Shown in pieces: positions 10,555 through 21,330 of a stretch of DNA of 64,000 bases; positions within the stretch are counted from its first letter, which is position 1, and each line of letters opens with the position of its first letter. Under the pieces are notes generated by a model. The model saw only the letters and a list, made by a program, of their open reading frames with translations, ran no database searches and was not told the origin of the DNA. A program made the position numbers and the translations under genes. The DNA is taken from positions 124,812,239 to 124,876,238 of the forward strand of contig NC_089493.1 of NCBI RefSeq assembly GCF_036850765.1, read 5' to 3'. The DNA comes from Saccopteryx bilineata. Lineage: Eukaryota; Chordata; Mammalia; Chiroptera; Emballonuridae.

Positions 10555-12690
10555 AAAAAAAAAAAAAGGTCGGGAACACCCTGAATTGGAACTAACAATA
10601 CATGAGCATAAATTTAAAGGACTTTTAGATACTGGAGCTGATGTATCTGTTATTGCTAAGCTACATTGACCTCCTTCCTGGCCCACTCATGCAGCAGCCA
10701 CAAAATTACAAGGTATGGGGCAGAGTAAATCCCCTCAACAAAGTTCTAGTTTTCTACATTGGTAAGATTAAGAAGGTCATTCTGGATTTTTTAAGCCTTA
10801 TGTACTCCTTGGATGGCCAGTTAATTTGTGGGGTAGAGATGTTTTGAAAAATATGGGAGCGTTGCTTGTCAGTCCTAATGGTTTAGTCAGTACTCAGATG
10901 CTTGATTGGGGATTTTTGCCCACCAAGGGACTAGAGAAAGAACAGCGAGGAATTCTCACCCCCATAGAAGTGGCACCCAATACCAGAAGGTGTGGATTAG
11001 GATATCAAAATTTAGCATAGGGGCCTTGGTAGCTCCTGCTACCTCAATAATGCATCGTGCAGACCAAATTACTTGGAAATCAGATAATCCTGTATGGGTA
11101 GACCAATGGCCCCTTTCTCAGGAGAAACTTAGGGCAGCTGCTCAATTGGTACAAGAGCAGCTACAGCTTGGGCACATTGAACCATCTAATAGCCCATGGA
11201 ATACACTTCCATATTTTGATCTTGTTGCCCCCTGGATTATCAAGGGGCATAGGCGACCCTTACAGTTTATAGGTTTTGAGCCTCAAAATTATTGTTGTTC
11301 CTTTTTTCAAAGGGTCAACAACAATGGCTCTGGGAAACTTCCACTAAATGGCAAATCGCTCTTGCAAATCAATGGACTTTATACTGAAACTATCAACTTA
11401 AAATCAGCTCAAAGTCTAGAATTATATGCCATTATCATGGCTTTTCAGCATTTGCCATATTCCCCCTTTAATCTATATACAGACAGCAAATATTTACTTA
11501 TGGTGTTTCCACTATAAAGACTGCGGTCTTAGGGACAAATGTTGATGAACTATTTCAGCAGTTTCTCCTTCTTCAAAGACTTGTATGTCAGTCAACATAG
11601 AGCTCCATGTTTCATAGGACATACTCGAGCTCAGTCCATGCTCCCTGGAGCTTTAGCACAAGGGAATGCCCTTTTTTTTTTTTGTATTTTTCTGAAGTTG
11701 GAAACGGGGAGGCAGTCAGACAGACTCCCGCATGCGCCCGATCGGGATCCACCCAGCACACCTACCAGGGAGGGATGCTCTGCCCATCTAGGGTGTTGCT
11801 CTGTTGCAACCAGAGCCACTCTAGCGCCTTAGGCAGAGGCCGCAGAGCCATCCTCAGTCCCCGGGCCAACTTTGCTCCAATGGAGCCTGGGCTGCGGGAG
11901 GGGAGGAGAGAGACAGAGGGGAGGGATAAGGGGAGTGGTGGAAAAGCAGATGGGCACTTCTCCTGTGTGCCCTGGCCGGAATCGAACCCGGGACTCCTGC
12001 ACGCCAGGCCGATGCTCTACCACTGAGCCAACCAGCCAGGACCTAGGAATGCCCTTGTTGATCAAGCTACCCAAAAGAAAATTATTTGGAGCAACCATGA
12101 CAGATCGAGCAATTCAGTCTCATACTATTCATCACCAGAACGCTGCAGCCCTGTGTAAACAGTTTCAACTTTCTCGGGAAGCAGCACGGCAGATTGGAAA
12201 ATTCTGTCTAAGGCATCCTATACTACAATCTGCCCCTTCATTTGGAGTTACCCCTCAAGGACCCCTACCAGGACAACTTTGGCAAATGGATGTTACTCAT
12301 ATACCTTCATTTGGCAAACAGTCCTATGTCCACATTACAGTGGATACATATTCTGGATTTATAGTAACCTCTGTCAGAACAGAAGAGGCTGCTAAGCATG
12401 TTATAGCTTATTGTCTGTATGCACTGTTCTATTATTGGATTTCCTAAACTGGTTAAATTGACAATGCTCCTGCATATGGAGCAAAAGCATTTACTGTATT
12501 TTGTCATTCTTACAATCTTTAAAGCCAAGGTATTATTAAAGTGTACCCAGCAAATTTTTTAAGGTCAAATTAAAAAAATTTAAAAGGGGGAGTCATATCC
12601 TGGAACTCCTAAGGGTCTACCATATCATGCTTTTTACTTAAAAATTTTTTTAAATTTCTTTTGAATGCTGATGAACAGGAGACACCAAAT
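10555..12690 (+). pseudogene. Class II (betaretrovirus-like) ERV pro-pol remnant
   Basis: Protease: LLDTGADVSVIAK at about 10625-10665. RT N-terminus: [17 protein letters not shown] followed by a [12 protein letters not shown] segment at about 11070-11205. The RT core with its catalytic motif is missing: the frame passes within about 100 bases into an RNaseH piece with a TDSKY motif near 11480. Integrase lies after the SINE: an HHCC-type N-terminus (IHHQNAAAL at about 12127) and a catalytic-core start WQMDVTH near 12282. Stops and frameshifts abound, so no product is expected. Class II assignment rests on the RT and integrase text. Confidence 0.82.
11672..12044 (-). mobile_element. Bat SINE inside the ERV integrase region (chimera copy 1)
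   Basis: Minus-strand SINE with its T-run tail at 11672 and head at 12044. The duplication GGAATGCCC is at 11663-11671 and 12046-12054. The same SINE, same orientation relative to the ERV, at the same ERV nucleotide is present in chimera copy 2 (50458-50848). Confidence 0.92.
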
Positions 12691-12769
12691 CTTTTTCTCC
12701 TGCAAACTACTACCTTCTTTATTTGATCCAGCTAATAATATTGTTCTGTCTTTTTCCAAATAGCTCCAG

Positions 12770-13905
12770 ATATATGGAAAAGATTTATATAGGTGGATGG
12801 GGATCCTCAAACCCCTCAGCAAGATCTTCTGAGCATGGCCTTTAAATACCAAGAGGCAGAAAAAGCCCAATAGAGAACAGGGGAACTACCAGCTTCTAGG
12901 ATACGCCCTTAAAGGCTCCAACACCCCAAAGGGGTCTCATAGGATGCCATCTGGGTCCTCCTTCAATAGTGGAAAGGGAAGGGTCATTGAGCTAAAGCCT
13001 GCCAGGCTTACATGCCATCTGCTGTGAGGAAACAGGGACACTGGAAGGTAGGCTTCTCCCTCGCTCCCCTAAGGGAGGGGTTCAGTCTCTTCCAGCCCTG
13101 CTCCAGCCACCTATGACCTAACCTTGCCCAGAATGCTGGGGTTTGCCACTGAAGGCTGAAGGTGCCCAGGGCCATTGGCCCCATCTATGATACTGTGGAT
13201 GAGCCTAGGGTATTCCTTCCAGGAAGCAGGTAAACTGATCTCATTTGCACAAGGGCCACCTAACTATGTCTTGCCTGAATAGTCAGGTTTTTTATTCTTC
13301 CCTCGAAGATCTCTGTTGTGGGTGTTGATAGTCCTATTTTCTGCTGCTTTGTTTAATATATAGTGTTTTCTTTATTCCTCCTACCTCAATGCCCCACTCA
13401 TATTTCAGGCTGGGACCTACTCCTAATTTAGAGCTCTCTTCCCCCCTTTTGCCAACTTCTATTATGAATCTACCTTTGCCACCCAGCTTAGTGTATCCCA
13501 AGGTTCTCTTTACCAAGCCACAGTCACAGAGCTTCAGGGAAAACCAACCTGGTTGCATCTCTCCAGGCAGAGGAGAACAGAAGCTCCATCTCCATACATG
13601 CTGTAAATGGCTTTTCCAGTCTACCTGAATCATTACCAGCTAGAAGCAGCGGTCATTGGGACTTGGACGTGAGCTGCAAAGTATAGAATTGTGACAACAG
13701 TTCCAGTGCCATGCGGACTTTTCCTGGACTCCTGCTTCTTGTGACAGCTCATAACAGACTGAACTGGGGTTGGGTTGCATTTTTCAGGGATTTGGCATGG
13801 TGTTGGGGCCAACTTGGACTTGGTGAACATGTTAAGGACACTACTCTTTTAGGGATTCTTGCTGTATTGGCCAAGAGTTTGCTTAAAGGCTTTAATCACT
13901 GTAAA
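12770..13905 (+). pseudogene. Class I-like gag/protease remnant in chimera copy 1
   Basis: Downstream of the class II integrase the text changes. A gag C-terminal-like stretch VDGDPQTPQQDLLSMAFKY appears near 12795. It is followed by a zinc-knuckle-like segment ending KQGHWK near 13030, and a protease-like tail (SKISVVGVD, then CPTHISGWDLLL) at about 13300-13425. These resemble the gammaretroviral gag-pro order, like the ERV at 1.3-4.0 kb, but all frames are broken. The last ~470 bases up to the L1 segment are unassigned. The equivalent minus-strand part of copy 2 is 48575-49740. Moderate certainty for gag/pro, low for the remainder. Confidence 0.5.
13334..13633 (-). other. Antisense 99-codon ORF shared by both chimera copies
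   Basis: An open frame of 99 codons antisense to the chimera. The equivalent frame in copy 2 (48864-49163, plus) has the same start, stop and length, with about 13 amino-acid differences and no indel. No domain recognised. It overlaps the class I-like protease remnant on the other strand, so it may be chance or a shadow of the sense frame. Confidence 0.3.
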
Positions 13906-14345
13906 AAAAAATTAGAAGACTGGATAAAGAAGATGTGGCACATATACACCATGGTATACTATTCAGCCATAAGAAATGATGACATCGATTCACTTACAAC
14001 AAAATGGTGAGATCTTGACAACATTATACAGAGTGAAATAAGTAAACAGAAAAACAAGAACTGCAGGATTCCATACATTGGTGGGACATAAAAAACGAGA
14101 CTAAGAGACATGGACAAGAGTGTGGTGATTATGGGGGGTGGGGAGAGGGAAGGAGGGAGAGGGGGAGGAGGTGGGGGAGGGGCACAAAGAAAGCTAGATA
14201 GAAGGTGACGGAGGACAATCTGACTTTGGGTGATGGGTATGCAACAGAATTGAATGACAAGATAACCTGAACATGTTTTCTTTGAATATATGTACCCTGA
14301 TTTATTGATGTCACCCCATTAAAATAAAAATTTATTTATAATAAA
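13906..14345 (+). mobile_element. L1 3' end terminating chimera copy 1
   Basis: Starts at the last ~50 codons of ORF2 (GATGTGGCACATATACACC, then ATACTATTCAGCCATAAG), continues through a 3'UTR with a G-rich tract at 14130-14186, and ends in CACCCCATTAAAATAAAAA. The 3'UTR differs from that of L1-B at 44.9-45.2 kb, so it belongs to another L1 lineage. This end supplies the A-rich tail needed for L1-mediated insertion. Confidence 0.85.
14130..14186 (+). repeat. G-rich tract in L1 3'UTR (G-quadruplex-prone)
   Basis: Purine-only runs with several blocks of three or more G (GGGGGGTGGGGAGAGGG, then repeats of GGAG and GGGGG). The equivalent C-rich tract is on the plus strand of copy 2 at about 48308-48347. 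A polypurine 3'UTR tract is a usual L1 feature. Confidence 0.75.
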
Positions 14346-14545
14346 AAAATAGCAAATAAATAATGAGTATTCTAAAAAGAATATTTGGTGATTAACATGA
14401 AAAAAAATTTGGTGTTGTCCCGGAGGACAGCTGTGATTGGTTCCAGCCACCCGCAACCATGAACATGAACGGTAGGAAATGAATGGATTGTAATACATGA
14501 GAATGTTTATATTTTTAACATTATTTTTTTTATTAAAGATTTGTC

Positions 14546-14940
14546 GGCCCTGGCCGGTTGGCTCAGCGGTAGAGCATCGGCCTAGCGTGCGGAGGACCCA
14601 GGTTCGATTCCCGGCCAGGGCACACAGGAGAAGCGCCCATTTGCTTCTCCACCGCTCCGCCGCACTTTCCTCTCTGTCTCTCTCTTCCCCTCCCGCAGCC
14701 AAGGCTCCATTGGAGCAAAGATGGCCTGGGCGCTGGGGATGGCTCTGTGACCTCTGCCTCAGGCGCTAGAGTGGCTCTGGTCGCAATATGGCGACGCCCA
14801 GGATGGGCAGAGCATCGCCCCCTGGTGGACAGAGCGTCGCCCCATGGTGGGCGTACCGGGTGGATCCCGGTCGGGTGCATGCGGGAGTCTGTCTGACTAT
14901 CTCTCCCCGTTTCCAGCTTCAGGAAAAAAAAAAAAAAAAA
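14546..14940 (+). mobile_element. Bat SINE in hAT MITE copy A
   Basis: Full-length head, body and A tail. The 11-bp duplication AAAGATTTGTC is at 14535-14545 and 14941-14951. It is inserted in the 3' part of the hAT MITE. Confidence 0.93.
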
Positions 14941-15025
14941 AAAGATTTGTCTGTGAGCCAGATGCAGCCGTCAAAAGAGCCACATCTGGCTCACGAGCCA
15001 GAGGTTCCCGACCCCTGGGCTAAGG

Positions 15026-15990
15026 GGTTCAGGAGCTCATGGGCTCTGCCAAAAATCAGAGCCTGCCAGGCATTGGGAAACATTGAGGATTTCTTGAAGG
15101 AGCCGCAGTTCTGGTGTTGATACGCTTATTTTTACATCTTGTAATGTCGTAATGTTGGTAAAATTGAAGTCCTTAGGCTTCCTGGTCTCCCAGCCCCTGT
15201 GGTCCAGCCAAACTTTTCCCCAGTCCCTCTAGGACCCATTTATAAAACCTCCTAATTTTGGACTCAAGAGAAATCTAAATGAACATATAATCCTAACAAA
15301 TAATTTTACTAACACAGGAGACAACCAACCTTGCAAGATAGGTATCCCTACCTTACAGAAGAAAAAACAGAGGCCCAAGAATTTAAGTGACATTGCTAGG
15401 TAGTACAGATAAGAGGTGATATATTAGTGAACTTTTTTTTTTTGTTTGTTTCCAGGCAACAGAAAATGGCTAGTTAGGTTAAGCAAAGGGACAGAGCATG
15501 GAGGCGGAGCATCTCACAGAATGGTGAGAGACTTGACTGGCTTGGCCTGAGGGGCAGAGCCTGGGGCTGCCCAAGAAGTCAGGCAGCAGTTTGCAGCCCT
15601 TTTCCTCCTGGAAGCTTGATGTGAACAAGCCCCGGCTCCAGCTGCACCCAGACCCTGCATCTCTCAGGTCTATAATCCTGGTTCTTGTGAGAGGGGTTCT
15701 GAATGGACCTGTCTGGATCACTGAACAGTAGTCAGGGGTCAGGGTCACAGCACAGATGTGAAGAAATTGTTTTGGGTCCTGCAGCAAAGCTTGGACATGT
15801 CCACCCAGGTATGCACATTTGGTCCATGCTCATCTCCAGACTCTCAGCCAGGGTCTCTGCTCCATCACACACCATGCTCTCAGGTAGCTGTGGGCCAATC
15901 CCAGTGACAGGACAGCCAGGAAACTAAAGGTACTAATTGCCTTTGTAAAGGATGTCTAAAGACAAAGGCCTTTGGGGTCCTGAAAGACCA
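15026..15990. other. Mostly unassigned DNA with a MIR scrap
   Basis: A weak MIR (minus) is visible at about 15335-15420 (TTACAGAAGAAAAAACAGAGG). The rest shows no ORF with family features. Confidence 0.45.
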
Positions 15991-15993
15991 ATT

Positions 15994-16120
15994 CTCCGCC
16001 CCGGCTGGATAGGTCATCCCAAGGTGCAGAAGCTGCTGGTTTGGTCCCGGTCAGGCACATACAGGAACAGCTTGGTGTTCCTGTCTCCCTGTCTCTTTCT
16101 CCCTGCCTCACCCACGCCTA
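15994..16120 (+). mobile_element. Degraded tRNA-SINE fragment
   Basis: CCCGGCTGGATAGGTCATCC, a B-box-like TGGTTTGGTCCCGGTCAGGCAC, then AGGAACAGCTTGGTGTTCCTG and a CT-rich run. This is the same minor SINE type as 29805-29985. Confidence 0.65.
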
Positions 16121-17040
16121 GTTCCTGCCATCACGCTGAACAAGGGTGCCTCCAACTCCTGAAGTTCCCCTGCTTATCTTGCTTCCTCTTGTTCTCCCAA
16201 CTCCCTTCCCTCTCCCTCTCCAAGGATTTAGTAATATGTTGTCTAGACACTACTGCTGCCATTTCTCCTCTATTAATCCATTTTAATTGGAAAGTTATCA
16301 TAATGCAAACTCTCTTTGGTATTATTTGCAGCTCTGCATTATTAGAACTTCACTAACTCGCTTCCCCAGCAAATTAAACTTGCTCTGGAAGCAATGAGAT
16401 CAGCTGCTCATATTAAATCTGGCTGTGTGCTGTTAAGCGGGCTTGGGAATAGGGCTTCCTCAGCTGGGTGGGGTGCCAGTGCTGGAGGCATTCACAATGG
16501 CACCACTGTTTCTATACTGGGGATTTGCCCTCTGTGCCCAGCTCTCCTCTTTTTGGCTGAGCACTGTATGTTGGAAATTAAAGATGCGGGGAGAGAAGGG
16601 ACAAAGGCCTCTGGTGAGAGCTGACCTCTCATCCAAAATCCAGGGCAAAGGGCAATGATCAGAGTGCACATGGGCCTGTCATTTGATAGAACAAAGCACA
16701 TTTACTCAGTTCACGGAAACCCTGTGAAGTCGGTGTTTCTGTTTTTGTTCAGAGCTGGAAACCAAGGCTCAGAGTGGGTAACTGAACTTCCTCAGGGCTG
16801 CACAGGTAACCTTGTGGCCGAGGGTTGTGCAGAGGGTGTGGCACAGTAGGGACTCATGCCATGTCCTCTGAGTCCAAAACCAGCCTCCCTAAGGGCCAAA
16901 CTCAGACCAAAATAAGCAAACATCTCTTTTGGGGCAGATCCTGGAACTGATTCATTTCAGCTTGATAGTACGAAGAGAAGCTAATGGAATGATTATTCCA
17001 CTTGTGGATTACCCATCGCCGTGGTAACTAACTTTTCCTA
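16121..17040. other. Unassigned DNA with a MIR scrap
   Basis: A MIR-like minus-strand piece is at about 16740-16815 (AACCAAGGCTCAGAGTGGG). Nothing else recognised. Confidence 0.4.
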
Positions 17041-17885
17041 TTTAGCCAAGTAACAGAATAATATGGCAGTCACTCTTGCCTACCTAATACCCATTCTCCT
17101 CTATTTCCTTGGTACTGGAAACTTAATTTTATTAGGCAGAAAGATGCCTAGCCCCAAAAGAAAATTCGCAATTGGTCTAGACCAGTCACAGAATTTTGTT
17201 TTCCTTTGCCGTTGATGGGTTGAAAAGGCACGTGCCTCAATTCTGGCCAGTTGCACGAGAGGGAAAGACTTCCAGGGCCTTCTGGGAAAAAGTCTTCTCT
17301 GATGACAGAGAGGTGTGGCAGGAGGACTTCTTCTTCCTTTCCTCTCTTCCGGTACGAACACCGTGGTGGTTTTTAAAATATACGTCCACCAAGTCTTTGA
17401 CTTTTCTCCCTTCTAGAGGTGGAGTGCCATTCTCCTCCCCTTGACTGTGGACCAGACTTAGTGACATGGTTATAATAAAGAGAATGTGACAGAAATGAAG
17501 GTGTGTGCCTTTTGAAGACAGGCCAAAGAGGCATGGAGGCTTCAGCTTTGTTCTCATGGATTGCCCTTTCTGGGGGAGGTTTCTGCCACGTAATGAGGAC
17601 ACTCAACAGCCTGTGTAGAGACCTGTGTGGGGGGAATGGAGACCTCCTCTCAGAACCAGCGCCAACTTGCCGCTCTGGAAACTCATTCTTCCAGATGGCT
17701 GTGGCCCTGGCTAAGGTCATGACTGCCACCTCTACCAGAACCCCCAACACCCAGCCAAGCTGCTCTAGAATTCCTAATCTTCAGAAACTGTGTGAGATCA
17801 CAACTATTTATCGTTGTTTTAAGCCACTCAGTTTTGGGGTCATGTGCTACACAGCTATAAATGAAGACTCTGCTGTCATGTAGCC
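17041..17885. mobile_element. Probable ancient interspersed repeat (class not resolved)
   Basis: The 3' part carries AGAAACTGTGTGAGATCACA, then TTGTTTTAAGCCACTCAG and GCTACACAGCTATAAATGA. These landmarks are shared by old mammalian L1M/LTR-type repeat ends. Upstream, CTGGCCAGTTGCACGAG is also of this style. I cannot name the family. Confidence 0.4.
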
Positions 17886-19770
17886 ATCTTGGTACTATGA
17901 GATGACAAGGGGTTGCCTATTTTGAGCCTCCTTGGTATGTGAGATAATCACTCACTGTCAGTCAGGGACCTGGCTACCTATAGCCAGAGAAGGAAGCCCA
18001 CCAGCTCCCCACAGCCTCAGCCTGGAGAAGAGACGGGATACTTCCAGTCATCTTTTGCTGCCAGCAGAGGCCACATGGCCTCCATCCAGCTAGACGCACA
18101 TGAAGGCTTCTGGGAGAAAGAGGTGGGCATTGAGTTAGGCACAAACAACTGGTGAATTTAGATGTTGGGATGGAGAGAGAAGAGGGAGAGGGGGCATTTT
18201 AGAGATATAGGTCAAGGAAAGCAGTGGGTCATGGGCGTGGAGTGAGTTTCCCGTGCTTCCTGCTGTAGCCATTGGAGGGCTGGCCAGCGTTCCCCGATGA
18301 CCTCCGCACTGAGGGTGATGGTGGGCCCAGCTGAGGTGAAGTGCCTTCTGTTCCTCAGTTCCTGTGCTCTTTGCTAAGGTGTATGTTCCTTTGGTGGGTG
18401 GGCAAGAGGGCTGTGTGGTCCTGGCTCTGCAGGTTCATGTGGCGCTGGGAAATGGACGCAGAAAAGATTTTCTGAACACAACCCAGCCCTTGCTAAGGGA
18501 CTGAATAGTACATGCACATTTACACATTGAAGACGCAGCATTCCTCTCCCTAACTGCAGAAGGCCAGTCACTGTACTGAGCCTGGGGGCTCTCAGGACCC
18601 TGGACGAATGACTGTCCATGTGACAGTACATGGGGATATTAACAGCCACTCATTGAAAGGCTGACTCTCAAGTGGTTGATGATTCTGAGCAGCCAAGACA
18701 GCAGGTGTCTATGGCTGTGCACTTAGAGTCATGTCAGCATGGCCCCAAGGTGCCTGAATGCGGCACAAACTATCGTGCCCCAGCCCTAGCCCCACCCCAG
18801 AGGACAAGGAACAGATGGCCCTGGTAATGGGCACTGTCTCCAATTCACCATTAATTGTGTAAGTTAGTTAAGTCCAAGAAACTGTTCTTCCTTTACCTGA
18901 ACACAGGCTAGTAACACAGGCAGTGGCACAGAGTGCCCTGCAGACCTGCAAGGAACACCCGAGGTGCAGGGGTTCTCCAGGGGTGCCTGAAGTGTGCAGA
19001 GCTGGGAGATATATACGTGCAGCACGTCTTTTGGGTAGGGCCCAGAAACTAGCATTTTCCAATAAATTCTCCAGGTTATCCTGACCCACTCTGTGTGTTT
19101 GAAAGCCAACCTGATTATCCTGTCTGTCCCCTAGGATGGCCTGGTGACCAGGTAGGACAGTGTCATCAATCTGAACTACAGAACTAAAGAAGCTGAGGCA
19201 GTCCTGAGGGTCATCCAGTGAGGGTGCCTAGAAATCTCACTCCCTGGCCTCTTCCAGGGGCTATAGTGAGATCTTACCTTCCTAGAAGGGGGTGGGAGGT
19301 CACGGATCTAAGGAAACTTGGATTCAAGGGGTCATATGATTAGGGGAAGTGGGAACTCTCGCCGTCCCCAGCTCACATTTCTGGTTCTGGGAATATTAAC
19401 AAAAATTAGAAGCATTTCTATAATGCTGCCTGTGAGCCTGGACACTGCTTGAGTGCTTTGTGTTTGCTAACCCAATCAGTCCTCACAGTTACCCTATAAG
19501 CTGTGGCAGGCACACTGGGGTGCCGCAGGAATTTTTGCAACATGCAATACCTGCCTAAAGAGCAGAGGCACTGGCCTCTTTCCCCTTAGATGGTCAAATA
19601 AAAAAATGACAACAGCCAAAACACCAACAGCTGTCTGGTGTGAATAAATTAAAATTAAACCTATATATTTTTTTCTTTTTCTTTTTTTGTCAAATAGGCA
19701 AGTTAGCTGCAGGATTTTAGTAATTAGTTTACGTGTGCCATGAGATGAAAAAGGTCGAGAATTGCTTTGC
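17886..19770. other. Unassigned DNA
   Basis: GC-moderate sequence without recognisable repeats or coding exons. Open frames on both strands are short and show no family features. Confidence 0.45.
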
Positions 19771-19774
19771 TATG

Positions 19775-20290
19775 AGTTAGGCACTATCACTCCTCCACTT
19801 TACAGGTGAGGAAACTGAGGCACTCAGTAAGTCAGGGGTCGGGAATCTTTTTGGCTGAGAGAGCCATGAACACCACATATTTTAAAACGTAATTCCATGA
19901 GAGCCATACAACGACCCGTGTACATTACGCATTATCCAATAAAAATTTGGTGTTGTCCTGGAGGACAGCTGTGATTGGGTCCGTCCAGCCACCCGCAACC
20001 ATGAACATGAGTGGTAGGAAATGAATGGATTGTAATACATGAGAATGTTTTATATTTTTGATGTTATTATCTTTTTTTATTAAAGATTAGTCTGTGAGCC
20101 AGATGCAGCCATCAAAAGAGCCTCATCTGGCTCACGAGCCATAGGTTCCCGACCCTATGCGGTAAGTACTGAAAGTCCCTGAAGCTGCTGAGTGGTCATT
20201 GCCTCTGGGCACTTCTGCAAGCCCTTGTTTTGCAGAGGGACACAGCCCAGAGAGAGAAGGGGCCACTGGAGTCACACACTGACCCATGGC
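19775..20290 (-). mobile_element. MIR split by hAT MITE copy B
   Basis: TTTACAGGTGAGGAAACTGA at 19800 is a reverse MIR core. After the MITE (19833-20159) the MIR seems to resume, with GGCAGAGCTGGGGCC near 20290. Confidence 0.55.
19833..20159. mobile_element. hAT MITE copy B, uninterrupted (327 bp)
   Basis: Ends CAGGGGTCGGG and CCCGACCCTATG (the last few bases mutated). The 8-bp duplication CAGTAAGT / CGGTAAGT (19825-19832 and 20160-20167) has one mismatch. It is nearly identical to split copy A and serves as the reference for the A insertion sites. No ORF, so it is non-autonomous. Confidence 0.92.
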
Positions 20291-20790
20291 AGAGCTGGGG
20301 CCAGGTCCCAGGGTCCACCTCTCAACCATGCTGCCTCCTTCAGAAAGGGGTGGGTGCTTCTGGGCTGCTCTGACCACAGGGCTCATTACCAATGGTACAA
20401 ATTGAATGAAATAACTGCTTGGTTACAAATTAATAACAGATTTGTTTATCATTAAGGAAGCATTGTTTAATAAAATTAGTTCAGCTGAGCATAATTACCT
20501 TCACATAACTTCCCCCTTAAAAATTACTTTTATAAATCTAAGCCAATTAGGTGGCATAAAGACTGGGGTGTGGGGTTTGGCTCTGAACTTAGGTTAGGTC
20601 CCTGCAGTGACATATCCTGGCCAGGAGTTCAGTTCCCAAGCCTCTGGGATTATGTCCTCTGTGACCCCTTGAAGACCCAGTGGAGAACTTGTGACTCAGC
20701 TTTGCTGGGCAGAATGCTAGAGTGCCCCAGATTGGCCTTTCCCTCAATTTGAAAGGATGTTCCTCCTAAGTGGGCCCTGGCTCTGTGTAT
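20168..20790. other. Unique DNA including an AT-rich island
   Basis: 20395-20550 is AT-rich with several TAAT/ATTA cores, in contrast to GC-rich flanks. No repeat or exon seen. Confidence 0.4.
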
Positions 20791-20809
20791 CCATCACCCC
20801 TCCAGCCTT

Positions 20810-21170
20810 CCCACCTTTCTTTTCTTCCTTTTTTAAGTAAGAGGAGGGGAGTTAGAGAGACAGACTCCCACACACACCCTGACAGGGATCCACCCAGCAA
20901 CCCCCATCTGGGGCCTATCTCAAATAAACTGAGCTATTTTTAGCACCTGAGGCTGACATGCTTGGACCAACTGAGCTATCTTCAGCACCCAGAGCCGATG
21001 CTTGAACCAACTGAGTTGCTGGCTGCAGGAGAGGAAGAGAGAGAAAATGGGGAGAGGGAGGAGAAGAGAAGCAAGTGATCACTTCTCATGTGTGCTCTGA
21101 CCAGGGATTGAATTTGGGATGTCTGCACACCAGGCCGATGCTCTATTCACTGAGCAAACCAGCCAGGGCC
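20810..21170 (-). mobile_element. Bat SINE, diverged
   Basis: Minus-strand head ends at 21170 (plus strand CCAGCCAGGGCC). The perfect 11-bp duplication CCTCCAGCCTT is at 20799-20809 and 21171-21181. The body carries an internal repeated segment (TTGGACCAACTGAG, then TTGAACCAACTGAG). Confidence 0.88.
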
Positions 21171-21194
21171 CCTCCAGCCTTGCATTCTTACTCC

Positions 21195-21330
21195 TGAACT
21201 TTTGATTTCCAGGTCATTTCTCAGCTCAAAGACTTTCAGGAGCTCCCTATTGCCCCATAAGACACTATTCAAAATCTTTATCTTCTTATTCAAAGTTCTG
21301 AAAATCTGGCCTCATGGTAAATTAGGGGAA
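21195..21330 (+). mobile_element. L2 fragment
   Basis: GGAGCTCCCTATTGCCCC, then a TCAAAGTTCTGAAAATCTGG segment match the L2 landmarks (CTCCCCATTGCC and TTCAAGGCCCTCCA...CTGGCC). Confidence 0.55.

Larger units (their letters stand above)
10489..14402 (+). mobile_element. Chimeric ERV-SINE-ERV-L1 3' end retroelement, copy 1
   Basis: The insert is bounded by a 14-bp duplication AAAAATTTGGTGTT (10475-10488 and 14403-14416) of the hAT MITE, whose uninterrupted form is visible at 19920-19970. In order it contains class II ERV protease, RT N-terminus, RNaseH fragment, an antisense SINE, integrase, a class I-like gag/protease remnant and the 3' end of an L1 with its A-rich tail. The duplication length and the L1 3' end at its 3' terminus indicate mobilisation by the L1 machinery with 5' truncation. 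The part from the SINE to the L1 tail recurs at 48143-50848 in the other orientation. Confidence 0.85.
10367..15017. mobile_element. hAT MITE copy A, split by a 3.9-kb chimera and a SINE
   Basis: The pieces 10367-10488, 14417-14545 and 14952-15017 join to give the same element as the intact 327-bp copy at 19833-20159. The ends are CAGGGGTTGGG and CCGACCCCTG. The 8-bp duplication GGCTAAGG at 10359-10366 and 15018-15025 is perfect, as expected for hAT. It has no coding capacity. The element is the host site for the chimera at 10489-14402 and for the SINE at 14546-14940. Confidence 0.92.
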
